Shown here in pieces: positions 34,285-42,708 of a stretch of DNA of 64,000 nt. The stretch comes from Streptomyces sp. P3 (GTDB lineage Bacteria; Actinomycetota; Actinomycetes; Streptomycetales; Streptomycetaceae). The DNA lies in contig NZ_CP028369.1 in NCBI RefSeq assembly GCF_003032475.1, forward strand, positions 6,634,001-6,698,000, read 5' to 3'. The position numbers and the translations under genes were made by a program. Within the stretch, counting starts at the first letter, position 1; every line of letters starts with the position of its first letter. Below the pieces are notes generated by a model that had not been told where the DNA came from, searched no databases, and was given only the letters and a program-made list of their open reading frames with translations.

Positions 34285-35373
34285 ATGAAGACTGTCATGA
34301 TCACGTCATTATCGGAGGCGTGCGCGAAGTCGCGTGTACGCACCCGAGCCCTTCTCCTCGTCCTCCTGGCCCTGGTGGCCACGGTCCCCGCACTCGGTCT
34401 GATCGTGACCGCCGGCGGTGAGGCCCAGGCCCATGGGACACCCATGAAACCCGCCAGCCGCACTTTCCTGTGCTGGCAGGACGCGCTGACCAACACCGGT
34501 GAGATCAAGCCCATCAATCCGGCCTGCAAGAACGCGCAACAGGTAAGCGGTACCACACCGTTCTACAACTGGTTCTCGGTGCTGCGTTCCGACGGAGCGG
34601 GCCGCACCCGCGGCTTCGTGCCGGACGGTCAGTTGTGCAGCGGCGGCAACACCAACTTCACCGGTTTCAACGCGGCCCGCAACGACTGGCCGCTCACCCA
34701 CCTCACCTCGGGTGCGACCGTCGACTTCGCCTACAACGCCTGGGCGGCGCATCCGGGTTGGTTCTACGCCTACGTCACCAAGGACGGCTTCGACCCGACC
34801 CGGACGCTCGGCTGGAACGACATCGAGGACCAGCCCTTCCTCTCCGTCGACCACCCGCCCCTCCACGGAAGCCCCGGCACGGTCGAGGCCAACTACTCCT
34901 GGACCGGTCAGCTTCCGGCCAACAAGTCCGGCCGCCACATCATCTACATGGTCTGGCAGCGTTCCGACAGTGCCGAGACCTTCTACTCCTGCTCCGACGT
35001 CGTCTTCGACGGCGGGAACGGTGAGGTGACCGGCATCCACGAACCCGGCAACCCCGGCGAGCCGGTTCCCGGCACCTGCACGGCGTCCCGCAGAACCACC
35101 AACAGCTGGAACGGCGGCTACCAGTCGGAGGTGACCGTCACCAACTCGGGTGACGTCCCGATGCTCGGCTGGATGGTCGACTGGACGCTGCCCGCAGGTC
35201 AGTCGGTGGTGAGCCTCTGGAGCGGCAACGCGACCTACAACGGGCAGTCGGCGATGGTCCACAACGCCGACTGGAACGGCTCGTTGAATCCGGGCCAGAG
35301 CGCGACATTCGGATACGTGGTCTCTGGGGCGGGAGGTGACAGCGCCACGAGCCTCCCCTGCAGAGTCGGTTGA
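34285..35373 (+). CDS. Secreted AA10 lytic polysaccharide monooxygenase with CBM2
   Basis: The 362-residue preprotein has a long signal peptide ending AQA, giving a mature N-terminal His50 (HGTPMKPASRTF), first ligand of the copper histidine brace. The second is His156 (NAWAAHPGWF), with Phe233 as the axial residue (ETFYSC). The AA10 domain ends near 248. A Pro-Gly linker (EPGNPGEPVPG) leads to a CBM2 cellulose-binding domain (about 264-360) bounded by Cys265 and Cys359. Such enzymes oxidatively cleave crystalline cellulose or chitin outside the cell. The CBM2 and the CebR box favour cellulose. Confidence 0.95.
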   Translation: MKTVMITSLSEACAKSRVRTRALLLVLLALVATVPALGLIVTAGGEAQAHGTPMKPASRTFLCWQDALTNTGEIKPINPACKNAQQVSGTTPFYNWFSVLRSDGAGRTRGFVPDGQLCSGGNTNFTGFNAARNDWPLTHLTSGATVDFAYNAWAAHPGWFYAYVTKDGFDPTRTLGWNDIEDQPFLSVDHPPLHGSPGTVEANYSWTGQLPANKSGRHIIYMVWQRSDSAETFYSCSDVVFDGGNGEVTGIHEPGNPGEPVPGTCTASRRTTNSWNGGYQSEVTVTNSGDVPMLGWMVDWTLPAGQSVVSLWSGNATYNGQSAMVHNADWNGSLNPGQSATFGYVVSGAGGDSATSLPCRVG

Positions 35374-35598
35374 CCCGGAGCCGCTCCAGCAGGCCGCTCC
35401 GATCGGAGCCGGCGGGCGGGTGAGCCGCGCCCACCGGCTCCGACACCGCGGGCCTGACCGCGTACGGGCCCGACCGCCTGCCCGACCGCCTGCGCGACCG
35501 CCCGTGCGCCGGAGCGCCCACGGGCGTGTTCGCGCAGTTCGGCGAGGTGGACGCGGGGCGTCGACCGGACGTAGTGGAGTTGCAGCTCGGGTCGGGTC

Positions 35599-35628
35599 GG
35601 GTGGGCTCGGCTCGGGTGGGCTCGGCTC
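35599..35628 (+). repeat. Two perfect 15-base tandem repeats
   Basis: GGGTGGGCTCGGCTC occurs twice head-to-tail, flanked by partial copies of GGGTCGGG. It lies in the non-coding stretch after the LPMO gene (35374-35824), where I see no gene. Confidence 0.6.
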
Positions 35629-35824
35629 GGGTTTCGGCTCCGAGGAACGGCTGCTCGGTGCCGGGTCTTGCGGGGCGGGCGAAAGCACCTTGCTGTGCGT
35701 CCAGGGCCGGGCGAGCTGCGTCCGAACACGGCACGGTGAGCCTGCCGGCAGGCGGAGCGGGCGTGCCCCGCAGGGTGGGGCGGGCCGTCGCCGCCCGACT
35801 GTGACGGGAGGACTCCGGCGTGGC

Positions 35825-36200
35825 AGCCGGCATTCACGGTGCTTGCCGCCTTCGCCGACGGACGTCCTGGCGACCGCGGTGAACAGTCCGACCGGCTGCT
35901 GCCCGGGGCTGTTGGATCCGAGCCGACCCGACGCACACGAAACCGAGTTGTCGTACGGGCAGCGGCGGCGGATCGAGCTCGTCCGTCCGGTGAGAGAGCC
36001 GGGGCTCGGTTACTGCTCGACGAGCCCACCGGCCCTCTCCGGTTCACCCGGGTCGAGGAGTCGGAGGCGGCGCGCGCCGACCATGCCGACACCGGCGAAC
36101 CGCGCCCGCATCCGACGGTCCCGGGTGACCGGCACCGCCGCTCCCGGCGGGAGCCGAACGCTGCGGAGGTGACCGGCGGGGCACCGCGGTCGGACGGCGA
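35825..36200 (+). pseudogene. Decayed C-terminal part of an ABC-F ATPase
   Basis: Two frames together spell an ABC-F protein: FTVLAAFADGRPGD in one, then ELSYGQRRRIELVRPVREPG in the next (the ABC signature with its flanking helix), then RLLLDEPTGPLRFTRVEESEAA back in the first (Walker B). At least two frameshifts separate them, and VTG/RTLR tail-like pieces follow. ABC-F proteins with LSYGQRRRIELARL protect ribosomes from antibiotics or regulate translation. No Walker A remains here. This relic is convergent with, and touches, the CE7 esterase gene. Confidence 0.6.
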
Positions 36201-37193
36201 TCAGCCGGCCAACTGAGAATCCAGCCAGACCAGTTGTCGTCGCACCTGCTCCGCCTCACCCCCTTCGTGTCCATTGAACGGATAGGCGTGGATCTCCTTG
36301 TGGGGATGCACGCCGCCGCTCAGTTCGCCGTACCGGTTGAACGCCGCGTACACCCCGCTCGGCGGGCAGACCGTGTCCCGCAGGCCCGTGCCGAAGTGGG
36401 CGGGGGCCTGCGCACGCCGCGCGAAGGACACGCCCTCCACATAGGAAAGGGTTCGGTAGGCGGTTTCCTCGCTGCCGCGGCGGACGGAGAGGTAGGCGGC
36501 GATCTCGCCGTACGGCCCTGCGTCCGTGAGCTCCAGCGACCGCCGGATCCCGCACAGGAACGGAGCCGTGACGAGGACGGCGGCCAGGTCATGAACCAGG
36601 CCCGCGACCGCCAGAGCCAGCCCGCCGCCCTGACTGTTGCCGACGGCGGCGGTGCGCACCGGGTCGACGCCGGGCAGCGAACGCACTGCCGCCACTGCGC
36701 GCACCGCGTCGGTGATCAGGCGACGGTAGTGGTAGTCCGGCGGGGACAGAAGGCCGCGGACGGCCGGCCCGGGACCGCCGGACAGGACGGTGTGCGGGTC
36801 GGGGGTGTCGCCTCCGCTGCCGTACTGGTCGCCCTGGCCGCGGTTGTCCATCAACAGGTGTGCGTGGCCCGCGTTCACCCAGGTCAGCCGCTCGTGAGGG
36901 AGGCCGCGTCCGCGTCCGTAGCCGACATACTCGACGACTGCCGGCAACGGTTTCCGTGCGTCGGCCGGGAGGCTGAACCAGGCCCGGATCGGGTCGCCCG
37001 CGTAACCCCGGAACGTCACGTCCCAGGTCCGCGTCAGTCGGAGACCGGTTTCGACTGGTCGTACCGACACCAGCGGGTCCCGCTGCGCGGCTTCCTTCAG
37101 GGTGACAGCCCAGTACGCGTCGAAGTCGGCGGGCTCGTCGGGTTCGGGGCGATGGCGCTCCAGATCCGGTAACGGCAGGTCGAACGCAGGCAC
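36201..37193 (-). CDS. CE7 acetyl xylan esterase/cephalosporin-C deacetylase
   Basis: The 330-residue alpha/beta hydrolase (PF05448) has catalytic Ser187 in GNSQGGG, Asp273 in GLRDTVCPPSG and His309 in NGHEGG, plus the CE7 motif RGQGDQ at 118-123. CE7 enzymes remove acetyl groups from short xylooligosaccharides in the cytosol; no signal peptide is seen. The start ATG 37193 has a GTGAGGTG purine-rich stretch upstream. It is divergent from the transporter operon and shares its control region, including the CGAAAGTTTCG palindrome. Confidence 0.92.
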   Translation of the reverse strand: MPAFDLPLPDLERHRPEPDEPADFDAYWAVTLKEAAQRDPLVSVRPVETGLRLTRTWDVTFRGYAGDPIRAWFSLPADARKPLPAVVEYVGYGRGRGLPHERLTWVNAGHAHLLMDNRGQGDQYGSGGDTPDPHTVLSGGPGPAVRGLLSPPDYHYRRLITDAVRAVAAVRSLPGVDPVRTAAVGNSQGGGLALAVAGLVHDLAAVLVTAPFLCGIRRSLELTDAGPYGEIAAYLSVRRGSEETAYRTLSYVEGVSFARRAQAPAHFGTGLRDTVCPPSGVYAAFNRYGELSGGVHPHKEIHAYPFNGHEGGEAEQVRRQLVWLDSQLAG

Positions 37194-37409
37194 GAGGGCA
37201 CCTCACAGGGGGTGGGCCAACGATTGTTGCGCTGGTCATCCAGAAATTTGCGAAGAACGGTAGCACTCAGTGCACTGCGCTCCCACCGGACCTACCCCGA
37301 CCCGCAGGGGATTCAACGCCACAGGACATCCCATCGGTCCGCCGTGCAGCACCCATTGACAGCGCTTTCCGGCACCCCGTACGTTTCCGCAGAGTTACCG
37401 GTAAGGGCA

Positions 37410-37420
37410 CGAAAGTTTCG
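37410..37420. promoter_or_regulatory. CGAAAGTTTCG palindrome, candidate xylan-response operator
   Basis: This perfect CGAAA-N-TTTCG repeat lies in the divergent region between CE7 and the sugar-transporter operon, 53 bases before the permease start. The same pattern (CGAA-N-TTCG core) has been described upstream of Streptomyces xylanase genes and as the BxlR operator. TTTCGAGA recurs at about 37444. Confidence 0.65.
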
Positions 37421-37472
37421 AGATCACGCATTGAGATCCGAGTGTTTCGAGAACGCCCCGGGAGGCCCGAGC

Positions 37473-38462
37473 ATGAGCACCTCCACCACATCGGCCCCAC
37501 CCCCCGACACCCAGGACCCTTCTGCGACGACCCTGCGCGGCTCCCCGCGTCCCGCCACGCGCCGCGGCTGGCGGAGGGCGTGGCGCCGCGACTGGCAGCT
37601 GTACTCGCTGGCCGTCCTGCCCCTGCTGTTCTTCCTGGTCTTCCGTTACCTGCCGATGGTCGGCAACGTGATCGCCTTCCGCCGCTTCGAGCCGGGCGGT
37701 TCGATCCTGGGGGAGCAGTGGGTCGGGCTGCGGTATGTGCGGATGTTCCTGACCGATCCCACCTTCTGGCAGGTCTTCCGCAACACCCTGTGGCTCGGCG
37801 GGCTGACGCTGCTGTTCTGTTTCCCGCTGCCGCTCGTCCTGGCCTTGCTGCTCAACGAGGTGCGCCGGCGTTCCCTGCGGCGGTTCGTGCAATCGGTTTC
37901 GTACCTTCCGCACTTCCTGTCGATCGTGATAGTCGCGGGCATCACCCTGCAGATGCTGGCCACCGACGGTCCGGTGAACCATGCCGTGGGTCTGCTCGGC
38001 CACGAGCCGGTGCGGTTCATCCAGGAGCCGGGCTGGTTCCGGACCGTCTACGTCGGGTCGGAGATCTGGCAGACCGCCGGCTGGGGCACGATCCTCTACC
38101 TCGCCGCGCTCACCACGATCGACGAGGACCTCTACGAGGCCGCCCGCATCGACGGCGCGAGCCGCTGGCGGCAGATCTGGCATGTCACACTGCCCGGAAT
38201 CCGCCCCACCATGATCACGCTGCTGATCCTCAACATCGGCACGTTCATGGCGGTCGGATTCGAGAAGGTCCTGCTGCTCTACAACCCCCTGACCTATCCG
38301 ACGGCCGACGTGGTCTCCACCTACCTCTACCGCGCTGGCGTCGAGTCCAACAGCTTCAGCTACGCCGCCGCGATCGGCCTGTTCGAAGCGGTCATCGGCC
38401 TTGTCCTGATCACGAGTGCGAACCAGCTGTCGCGCCGCACCGTCGGGACGAGCCTGTGGTGA
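37473..38462 (+). CDS. ABC sugar-transporter permease, LplB type
   Basis: The 329-residue inner-membrane permease has six predicted helices and the EAA loop EAARIDGASRWRQIWHVTLPGI that docks the ATPase. The N-terminal helix (YSLAVLPLLFFLVFRYLPMVG) and LLYNPLTYPTADV near the end are typical of the LplB subgroup that moves plant oligosaccharides, including aldouronates. ATG 37473 has GGGAGG upstream. It overlaps the next permease start by 4 bases. No ATPase gene is present in the operon. Confidence 0.93.
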   Translation: MSTSTTSAPPPDTQDPSATTLRGSPRPATRRGWRRAWRRDWQLYSLAVLPLLFFLVFRYLPMVGNVIAFRRFEPGGSILGEQWVGLRYVRMFLTDPTFWQVFRNTLWLGGLTLLFCFPLPLVLALLLNEVRRRSLRRFVQSVSYLPHFLSIVIVAGITLQMLATDGPVNHAVGLLGHEPVRFIQEPGWFRTVYVGSEIWQTAGWGTILYLAALTTIDEDLYEAARIDGASRWRQIWHVTLPGIRPTMITLLILNIGTFMAVGFEKVLLLYNPLTYPTADVVSTYLYRAGVESNSFSYAAAIGLFEAVIGLVLITSANQLSRRTVGTSLW

Positions 38463-39373
38463 ACCTTCTGACGCCTCGTACACGGCGTCCGCGCACCTCC
38501 GTGAGCCAGCCGACGCGCGGTTACCGCGTGTTCCAAGGCGTCAACGGAGTGATTCTCACCCTTGTCGTCCTGGTGACCCTGTACCCCTTCGTCAACATCA
38601 TCGCCCGGTCCTTCAGCGGTGAAGAGCACATCCGGGCCGGCGAAGTGGCCCTGTGGCCCAAAGGGTTCAACCTCACCACCTACAGAATCGTTTTCCAGGA
38701 CACGATGTTCTGGCGAAACTACGGCAACACCGTCTTCTACACGGTGGTCTCCACGGTGATCGCCATGGTTCTGACCACGTGTTACGCCTACGTCCTGTCG
38801 AAGCGAAATCTCAAGGGGCGCGGGTTGCTCGTCGGCGTGTCGGTGTTCACCATGTTCTTCACGGGCGGCCTCATCCCCAACTACGTCCTGGTCACCAGTC
38901 TCGGACTGAAGAACTCCGTGTGGGCCATCGCCCTGCCGAACGCGATCAGCGTCTTCAACCTGCTGGTGATGAAAGCCTTCTTCGAGAGTCTTCCGGCCGA
39001 ACTCGAGGAAGCAGCCGAGATCGACGGGCTGAGCACGTACGGAATCCTGCTCAGGATCGTGTTACCGCTCTCCAAGGCCGTCATCGCGACGATGGTCCTC
39101 TTCTACTCGGTGTCCTTCTGGAACTCCTGGTTCTCGGCCTACCTCTACATGGACCGCACCGAGCTCATGCCGGTCACCGTCTATCTGCGCAACCTCATCG
39201 CGGGGGCCACCACAGGGGGAAACGCCGGTGCCGCCACGGAACAGCTGAGCCAGGTCGGGGCGAACATCCAGGCGGTCACGATCGTGCTGACCTCGCTGCC
39301 GATCCTCTGCGTATACCCGTTCGTCCAGCGCTTCTTCGTCTCGGGCGTGATGCTCGGCGCGGTCAAGGGCTGA
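38459..39373 (+). CDS. ABC sugar-transporter permease, YtcP/AraQ type, with a TTA codon
   Basis: The 304-residue partner permease has the EAA loop EAAEIDGLSTYGILLRIVLPLSK and the conserved C-terminal FVQRFFVSGVMLGAVKG of the YtcP branch. GTG 38459 overlaps the upstream stop (GTGA). Leu202 is encoded by TTA (39062-39064), the codon read only by the bldA tRNA in Streptomyces, so full transporter synthesis may wait for bldA expression in development. It pairs with the LplB-type permease and the lipoprotein encoded next. Confidence 0.93.
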   Translation: MNLLTPRTRRPRTSVSQPTRGYRVFQGVNGVILTLVVLVTLYPFVNIIARSFSGEEHIRAGEVALWPKGFNLTTYRIVFQDTMFWRNYGNTVFYTVVSTVIAMVLTTCYAYVLSKRNLKGRGLLVGVSVFTMFFTGGLIPNYVLVTSLGLKNSVWAIALPNAISVFNLLVMKAFFESLPAELEEAAEIDGLSTYGILLRIVLPLSKAVIATMVLFYSVSFWNSWFSAYLYMDRTELMPVTVYLRNLIAGATTGGNAGAATEQLSQVGANIQAVTIVLTSLPILCVYPFVQRFFVSGVMLGAVKG

Positions 39374-39406
39374 GATCCGTACCTCCTACGGAACAAAGGA
39401 GCACCC

Positions 39407-41062
39407 GTGAAGAACGCCGGTCAGTTGTCCCGACGTCAAGTCCTCGCGGCCGCGGGCCTCGTCGGCCTCGCTTCGCTCACCGGCTGCGGGAGCGGCGACG
39501 AGGGCGAGGACGGCAAGGACCTTGCCAAGAAGCAGAACGGTGCGATGAAGGAGTACCGCGCCGGCGAGCAGTTCAAAGCGTCGAAACCGCTGTCGTTCTC
39601 TCTTCTGCACAACAACAACCCGGTCTATCCGATGAAGGACGGCTGGCTGTTCTGGAACGAACTGACCCGGCGCACCGGTGTCACCCTGAAGCCGATCGCC
39701 GTCCCGTTGAGCGACTACGAGAAGAAACGCAGCGTCCTCATCGGTGCAGGCGACGCACCGTTCCTGATTCCCAAGACGTATCACCCCTCGGAGGTCGCCT
39801 TCGTCTCGTCGGGCGCGATTCTCCCGGTCAGCGAGTACACGCATCTCATGCCCAACTTCCGCGACAAGGTCAGAAAATGGAAGCTGGAGCCGGAGCTCGA
39901 CTCGATCCGGCAGTCCGACGGCAAGTACTACCTCCTGCCCGGCCTGCACGAAAAGGTCAAGTCCGGTTACTCACTGTCGCTCCGTACCGACGTCCTGGGC
40001 AAGCTCGGACTGACCCTGCCCACCACCTGGGACGAGGTGTACGACGTCTTCAAGGCGATCAGGTCCGAGTACCCGGACCGGTACCCCTTCTCCGACCGAT
40101 GGAGCACCAACACGCCGTTTCCCGCGGCCGCGCTGTGCAGCTACCTCGGCCAGTCCTTCGGCGTGCGGGCTGGCTGGACCTACGACAACATCAGTTTCGA
40201 CGCCAAGAAGGACGCATTCGTCTTCACCGGCGCGACGGACGGCTACCGCCAGATGGTCGAGTACCTGAGGAAACTGGTCGCCGAGAAACTGATGGACCCG
40301 GAGAGCTTCACCCAGACCGACGACGACGCGTTGCAGAAACTACTGGGCCAGAAGTCCTTCGCGATCAGTGCCAACCCGCAGGAGCTGGTCCAGAGCTACC
40401 GCTACAACCTGGCGAAGCAGGTCAAGGGAGCGAAGATCGAGATGATCCCGGTGCCGCTCGGTCCGGCCGGACCGGTGGTGCTGGGCGGGGCCCGGCTGGA
40501 GAACGGGCTCATGATCTCCACCAAGGCCCTCAAGAGCGACACCTTCGTCGCGATGATGCAGTTCGTCGACTGGCTGTGGTACTCGGACGAGGGGCAGCGC
40601 TTCGCCAAATGGGGTGTGCAGGGCTCCACCTACACCTACGCCGACGGGCAGTACAGGCCCGGGCCCGGGATCAGTCTCATGGGCTCGGACCCGAACGCCC
40701 CGAAGGACCTGCAGAAGGACTACGGCTTCTTCAACGGCGTGTTCACCTACGGCGGCAGCTGGGCGCTCGTCTCGTCCTCCTTCGGCCCGGACGAGAAAAC
40801 GTTCCAGGACGCGATGTCACAACGCGAGCAACTGCCCGTCGGGCCGGCTCACCCGCTGCAGTCCGTGGAGCAGGAGCAGGCCTCCCTCTGGGACACGCCG
40901 CTGAGGGACCACGTCACCCAGAACACCCTCAAGTTCGCCCTCGGCAAGCGTCCGCTGTCCGAATGGGACGACTACGTGAGCGAGCTCAAGGGCAAGAACA
41001 TGGGCCGCCTCGTCGGGCTTCACAACAAGGCGCGTGAGCGGTTCGCGAGGGAGAGGTCATGA
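39407..41062 (+). CDS. Extracellular sugar-binding lipoprotein, LplA type
   Basis: The 551-residue solute-binding protein starts with a twin-arginine-like signal (LSRRQVLAAAGLVGLASL) ending in the lipobox LTGC. It is therefore a lipid-anchored receptor outside the membrane and possibly Tat-exported. The length and the segments GWLFWNELTRRTGV, LPGLHEKVKSGYSLSLRTDVL and LPTTWDEVYDVFKAI match the large LplA family that binds pectin- or xylan-derived oligosaccharides. GTG 39407 has GGAG close upstream. Its stop overlaps the GH39 start by ATGA. Confidence 0.93.
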   Translation: MKNAGQLSRRQVLAAAGLVGLASLTGCGSGDEGEDGKDLAKKQNGAMKEYRAGEQFKASKPLSFSLLHNNNPVYPMKDGWLFWNELTRRTGVTLKPIAVPLSDYEKKRSVLIGAGDAPFLIPKTYHPSEVAFVSSGAILPVSEYTHLMPNFRDKVRKWKLEPELDSIRQSDGKYYLLPGLHEKVKSGYSLSLRTDVLGKLGLTLPTTWDEVYDVFKAIRSEYPDRYPFSDRWSTNTPFPAAALCSYLGQSFGVRAGWTYDNISFDAKKDAFVFTGATDGYRQMVEYLRKLVAEKLMDPESFTQTDDDALQKLLGQKSFAISANPQELVQSYRYNLAKQVKGAKIEMIPVPLGPAGPVVLGGARLENGLMISTKALKSDTFVAMMQFVDWLWYSDEGQRFAKWGVQGSTYTYADGQYRPGPGISLMGSDPNAPKDLQKDYGFFNGVFTYGGSWALVSSSFGPDEKTFQDAMSQREQLPVGPAHPLQSVEQEQASLWDTPLRDHVTQNTLKFALGKRPLSEWDDYVSELKGKNMGRLVGLHNKARERFARERS

Positions 41063-42708
41063 TCCGGGTACCCGAGGAGCCCGTGGGCCGGCACACCGAT
41101 GCCTGGCGTCACTGTGTCGGCACCGGCCGCATCGAACTCGCCCTGCGCCGCGACTACCAGGACTCCCTCGCCCTGATACAGCGCGAGATCGGGTTCCGGT
41201 ACATCCGCGGCCACGGCCTGCTCAGTGACGGGATGGGCGTGTACCGGCCGTACGAGCACGCGGGCGCTCGACGTGTCCATCACGCCTTCACCTACGTCGA
41301 TCAGGTCGTCGACGCCTATCTCGAAGCCGGTCTGCGTCCTTTCGTCGAACTCGGTTTCATGCCGCAGGACCTGGCCTCCGGGCCCCAGACGGTCTTCTGG
41401 TGGCGCGGCAACGTCACCCCGCCCCGCTCGTACCGCGAGTGGGCGGACCTGGTGCGTGCGGTCGTCGTTCACCTCGTGGAGTGCTATGGCGTCGAGGAGG
41501 TCCGCACCTGGCCGATCGAGGTGTGGAACGAGCCCAACCTGCCCGACTTCTGGCAGGGCGCCGACGAGAAGGCCTACCACCGCCTCTACGAGGTGACCGC
41601 GCACACGGTGAAGGACGTGGACTCCGGTCTGCAGGTCGGTGGTCCGGCGATCTCCCCGGGGGCCGACGACTGGCTGGAACGCTTTGCGGAGTTCGCGGAA
41701 CACCGCGAGGTCCCCGTCGACTTCGTGTCGAAGCACGCCTACAGCTCAGGGCCCGCGCAGCACGTCCCGTTCGGCGTCCACCAGACGCTGGCTCCCGCGG
41801 CGCACCTGCTCGATCAGTTCGCCACGCCGCGCGAGCGCCTCAAGGGCACCCGGCTGGCCGGCCTGCCGGTGCACATCACCGAGTTCAACTCCTCGTACCG
41901 CCCGGACAACCCCGTCCACGACACCGCGTTCCACGCCGCCTACCTGGCCCCGGTCCTCGCGCACGGCGGTGACCTGGCGGACTCCTTCTCGTACTGGACG
42001 TTCAGCGACATGTTCGAGGAGACCGGCGTCCCCACAGGCCTGTTCCACGGCGGCTTCGGGCTGCTCACCCACCGGCAGGTCAGGAAACCCACGTACCACC
42101 TGTACGCCTTCATGGCCCGGACGGGTTCCGACCTGCTCGCCCGCGGTGACGACCACCTGGTCACCCGGCACCCCGACGGCCGGGTCACGGTCCTGGCCTG
42201 GGCGCCCGTCGACCCGAGCGGCGAAACCGCGGGCCCCGACCGCCACGAGCTGCGTCTGTCCCTCCCCGTCACGGCCCGAAGGTCCGCTGGAGCGCCGGGG
42301 ACCGTCCGGGCCGGTGGAGCCGACGAATCCGAAGCGGCCCGCCAAGACCTGGAAACCAGAAGGAACGGTGTGCGAAAGTTCCTCGACGCCGACGGGGGCC
42401 ATCCGACCGGAGACGCTCAGGAGGTCTTCGTCCGCCGTTCCAGCGTCGACGAGGAGCGCGGAAACGCTTACACAACCTGGCGGCACATGGGCAGCCCGCG
42501 CTCACCGAAACCCGCACAACTGGACGTCCTGCACCAGGCTGCGGAGCCCGCCCGCAGTCACCGCAGGCTTCCCGTGCGTGAGGGCCGGGTCGAGCTGGAC
42601 CTCGTGCTGGGCCGCCACGAGATCACCCTCGTCGAACTCGTGCCCGTCGTCGACGAGACGCCGCCGTGGTGGGACGAACACCGCCTGCTCGGCCGGGCGG
42701 CACCATGA
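41059..42708 (+). CDS. GH39 beta-xylosidase with an internal insertion
   Basis: The 549-residue GH39 enzyme releases xylose from xylooligosaccharides by retention. Acid/base Glu158 is in EVWNEPNLPDFWQ and nucleophile Glu275 in HITEFNSSY. It ends with the family beta-sandwich (VFVRRSSVDEERGN, MGSPRSPKPAQL). Between SLPV (about 401-404) and VFVRRS (456) lies about 50 extra residues, charged and low in hydrophobics (GAPGTVRAGGADESEA, RKFLDADGGHPTGDAQE), that I would not expect in this sandwich. No signal peptide. It overlaps neighbours on both sides by ATGA. Confidence 0.93.
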   Translation: MIRVPEEPVGRHTDAWRHCVGTGRIELALRRDYQDSLALIQREIGFRYIRGHGLLSDGMGVYRPYEHAGARRVHHAFTYVDQVVDAYLEAGLRPFVELGFMPQDLASGPQTVFWWRGNVTPPRSYREWADLVRAVVVHLVECYGVEEVRTWPIEVWNEPNLPDFWQGADEKAYHRLYEVTAHTVKDVDSGLQVGGPAISPGADDWLERFAEFAEHREVPVDFVSKHAYSSGPAQHVPFGVHQTLAPAAHLLDQFATPRERLKGTRLAGLPVHITEFNSSYRPDNPVHDTAFHAAYLAPVLAHGGDLADSFSYWTFSDMFEETGVPTGLFHGGFGLLTHRQVRKPTYHLYAFMARTGSDLLARGDDHLVTRHPDGRVTVLAWAPVDPSGETAGPDRHELRLSLPVTARRSAGAPGTVRAGGADESEAARQDLETRRNGVRKFLDADGGHPTGDAQEVFVRRSSVDEERGNAYTTWRHMGSPRSPKPAQLDVLHQAAEPARSHRRLPVREGRVELDLVLGRHEITLVELVPVVDETPPWWDEHRLLGRAAP

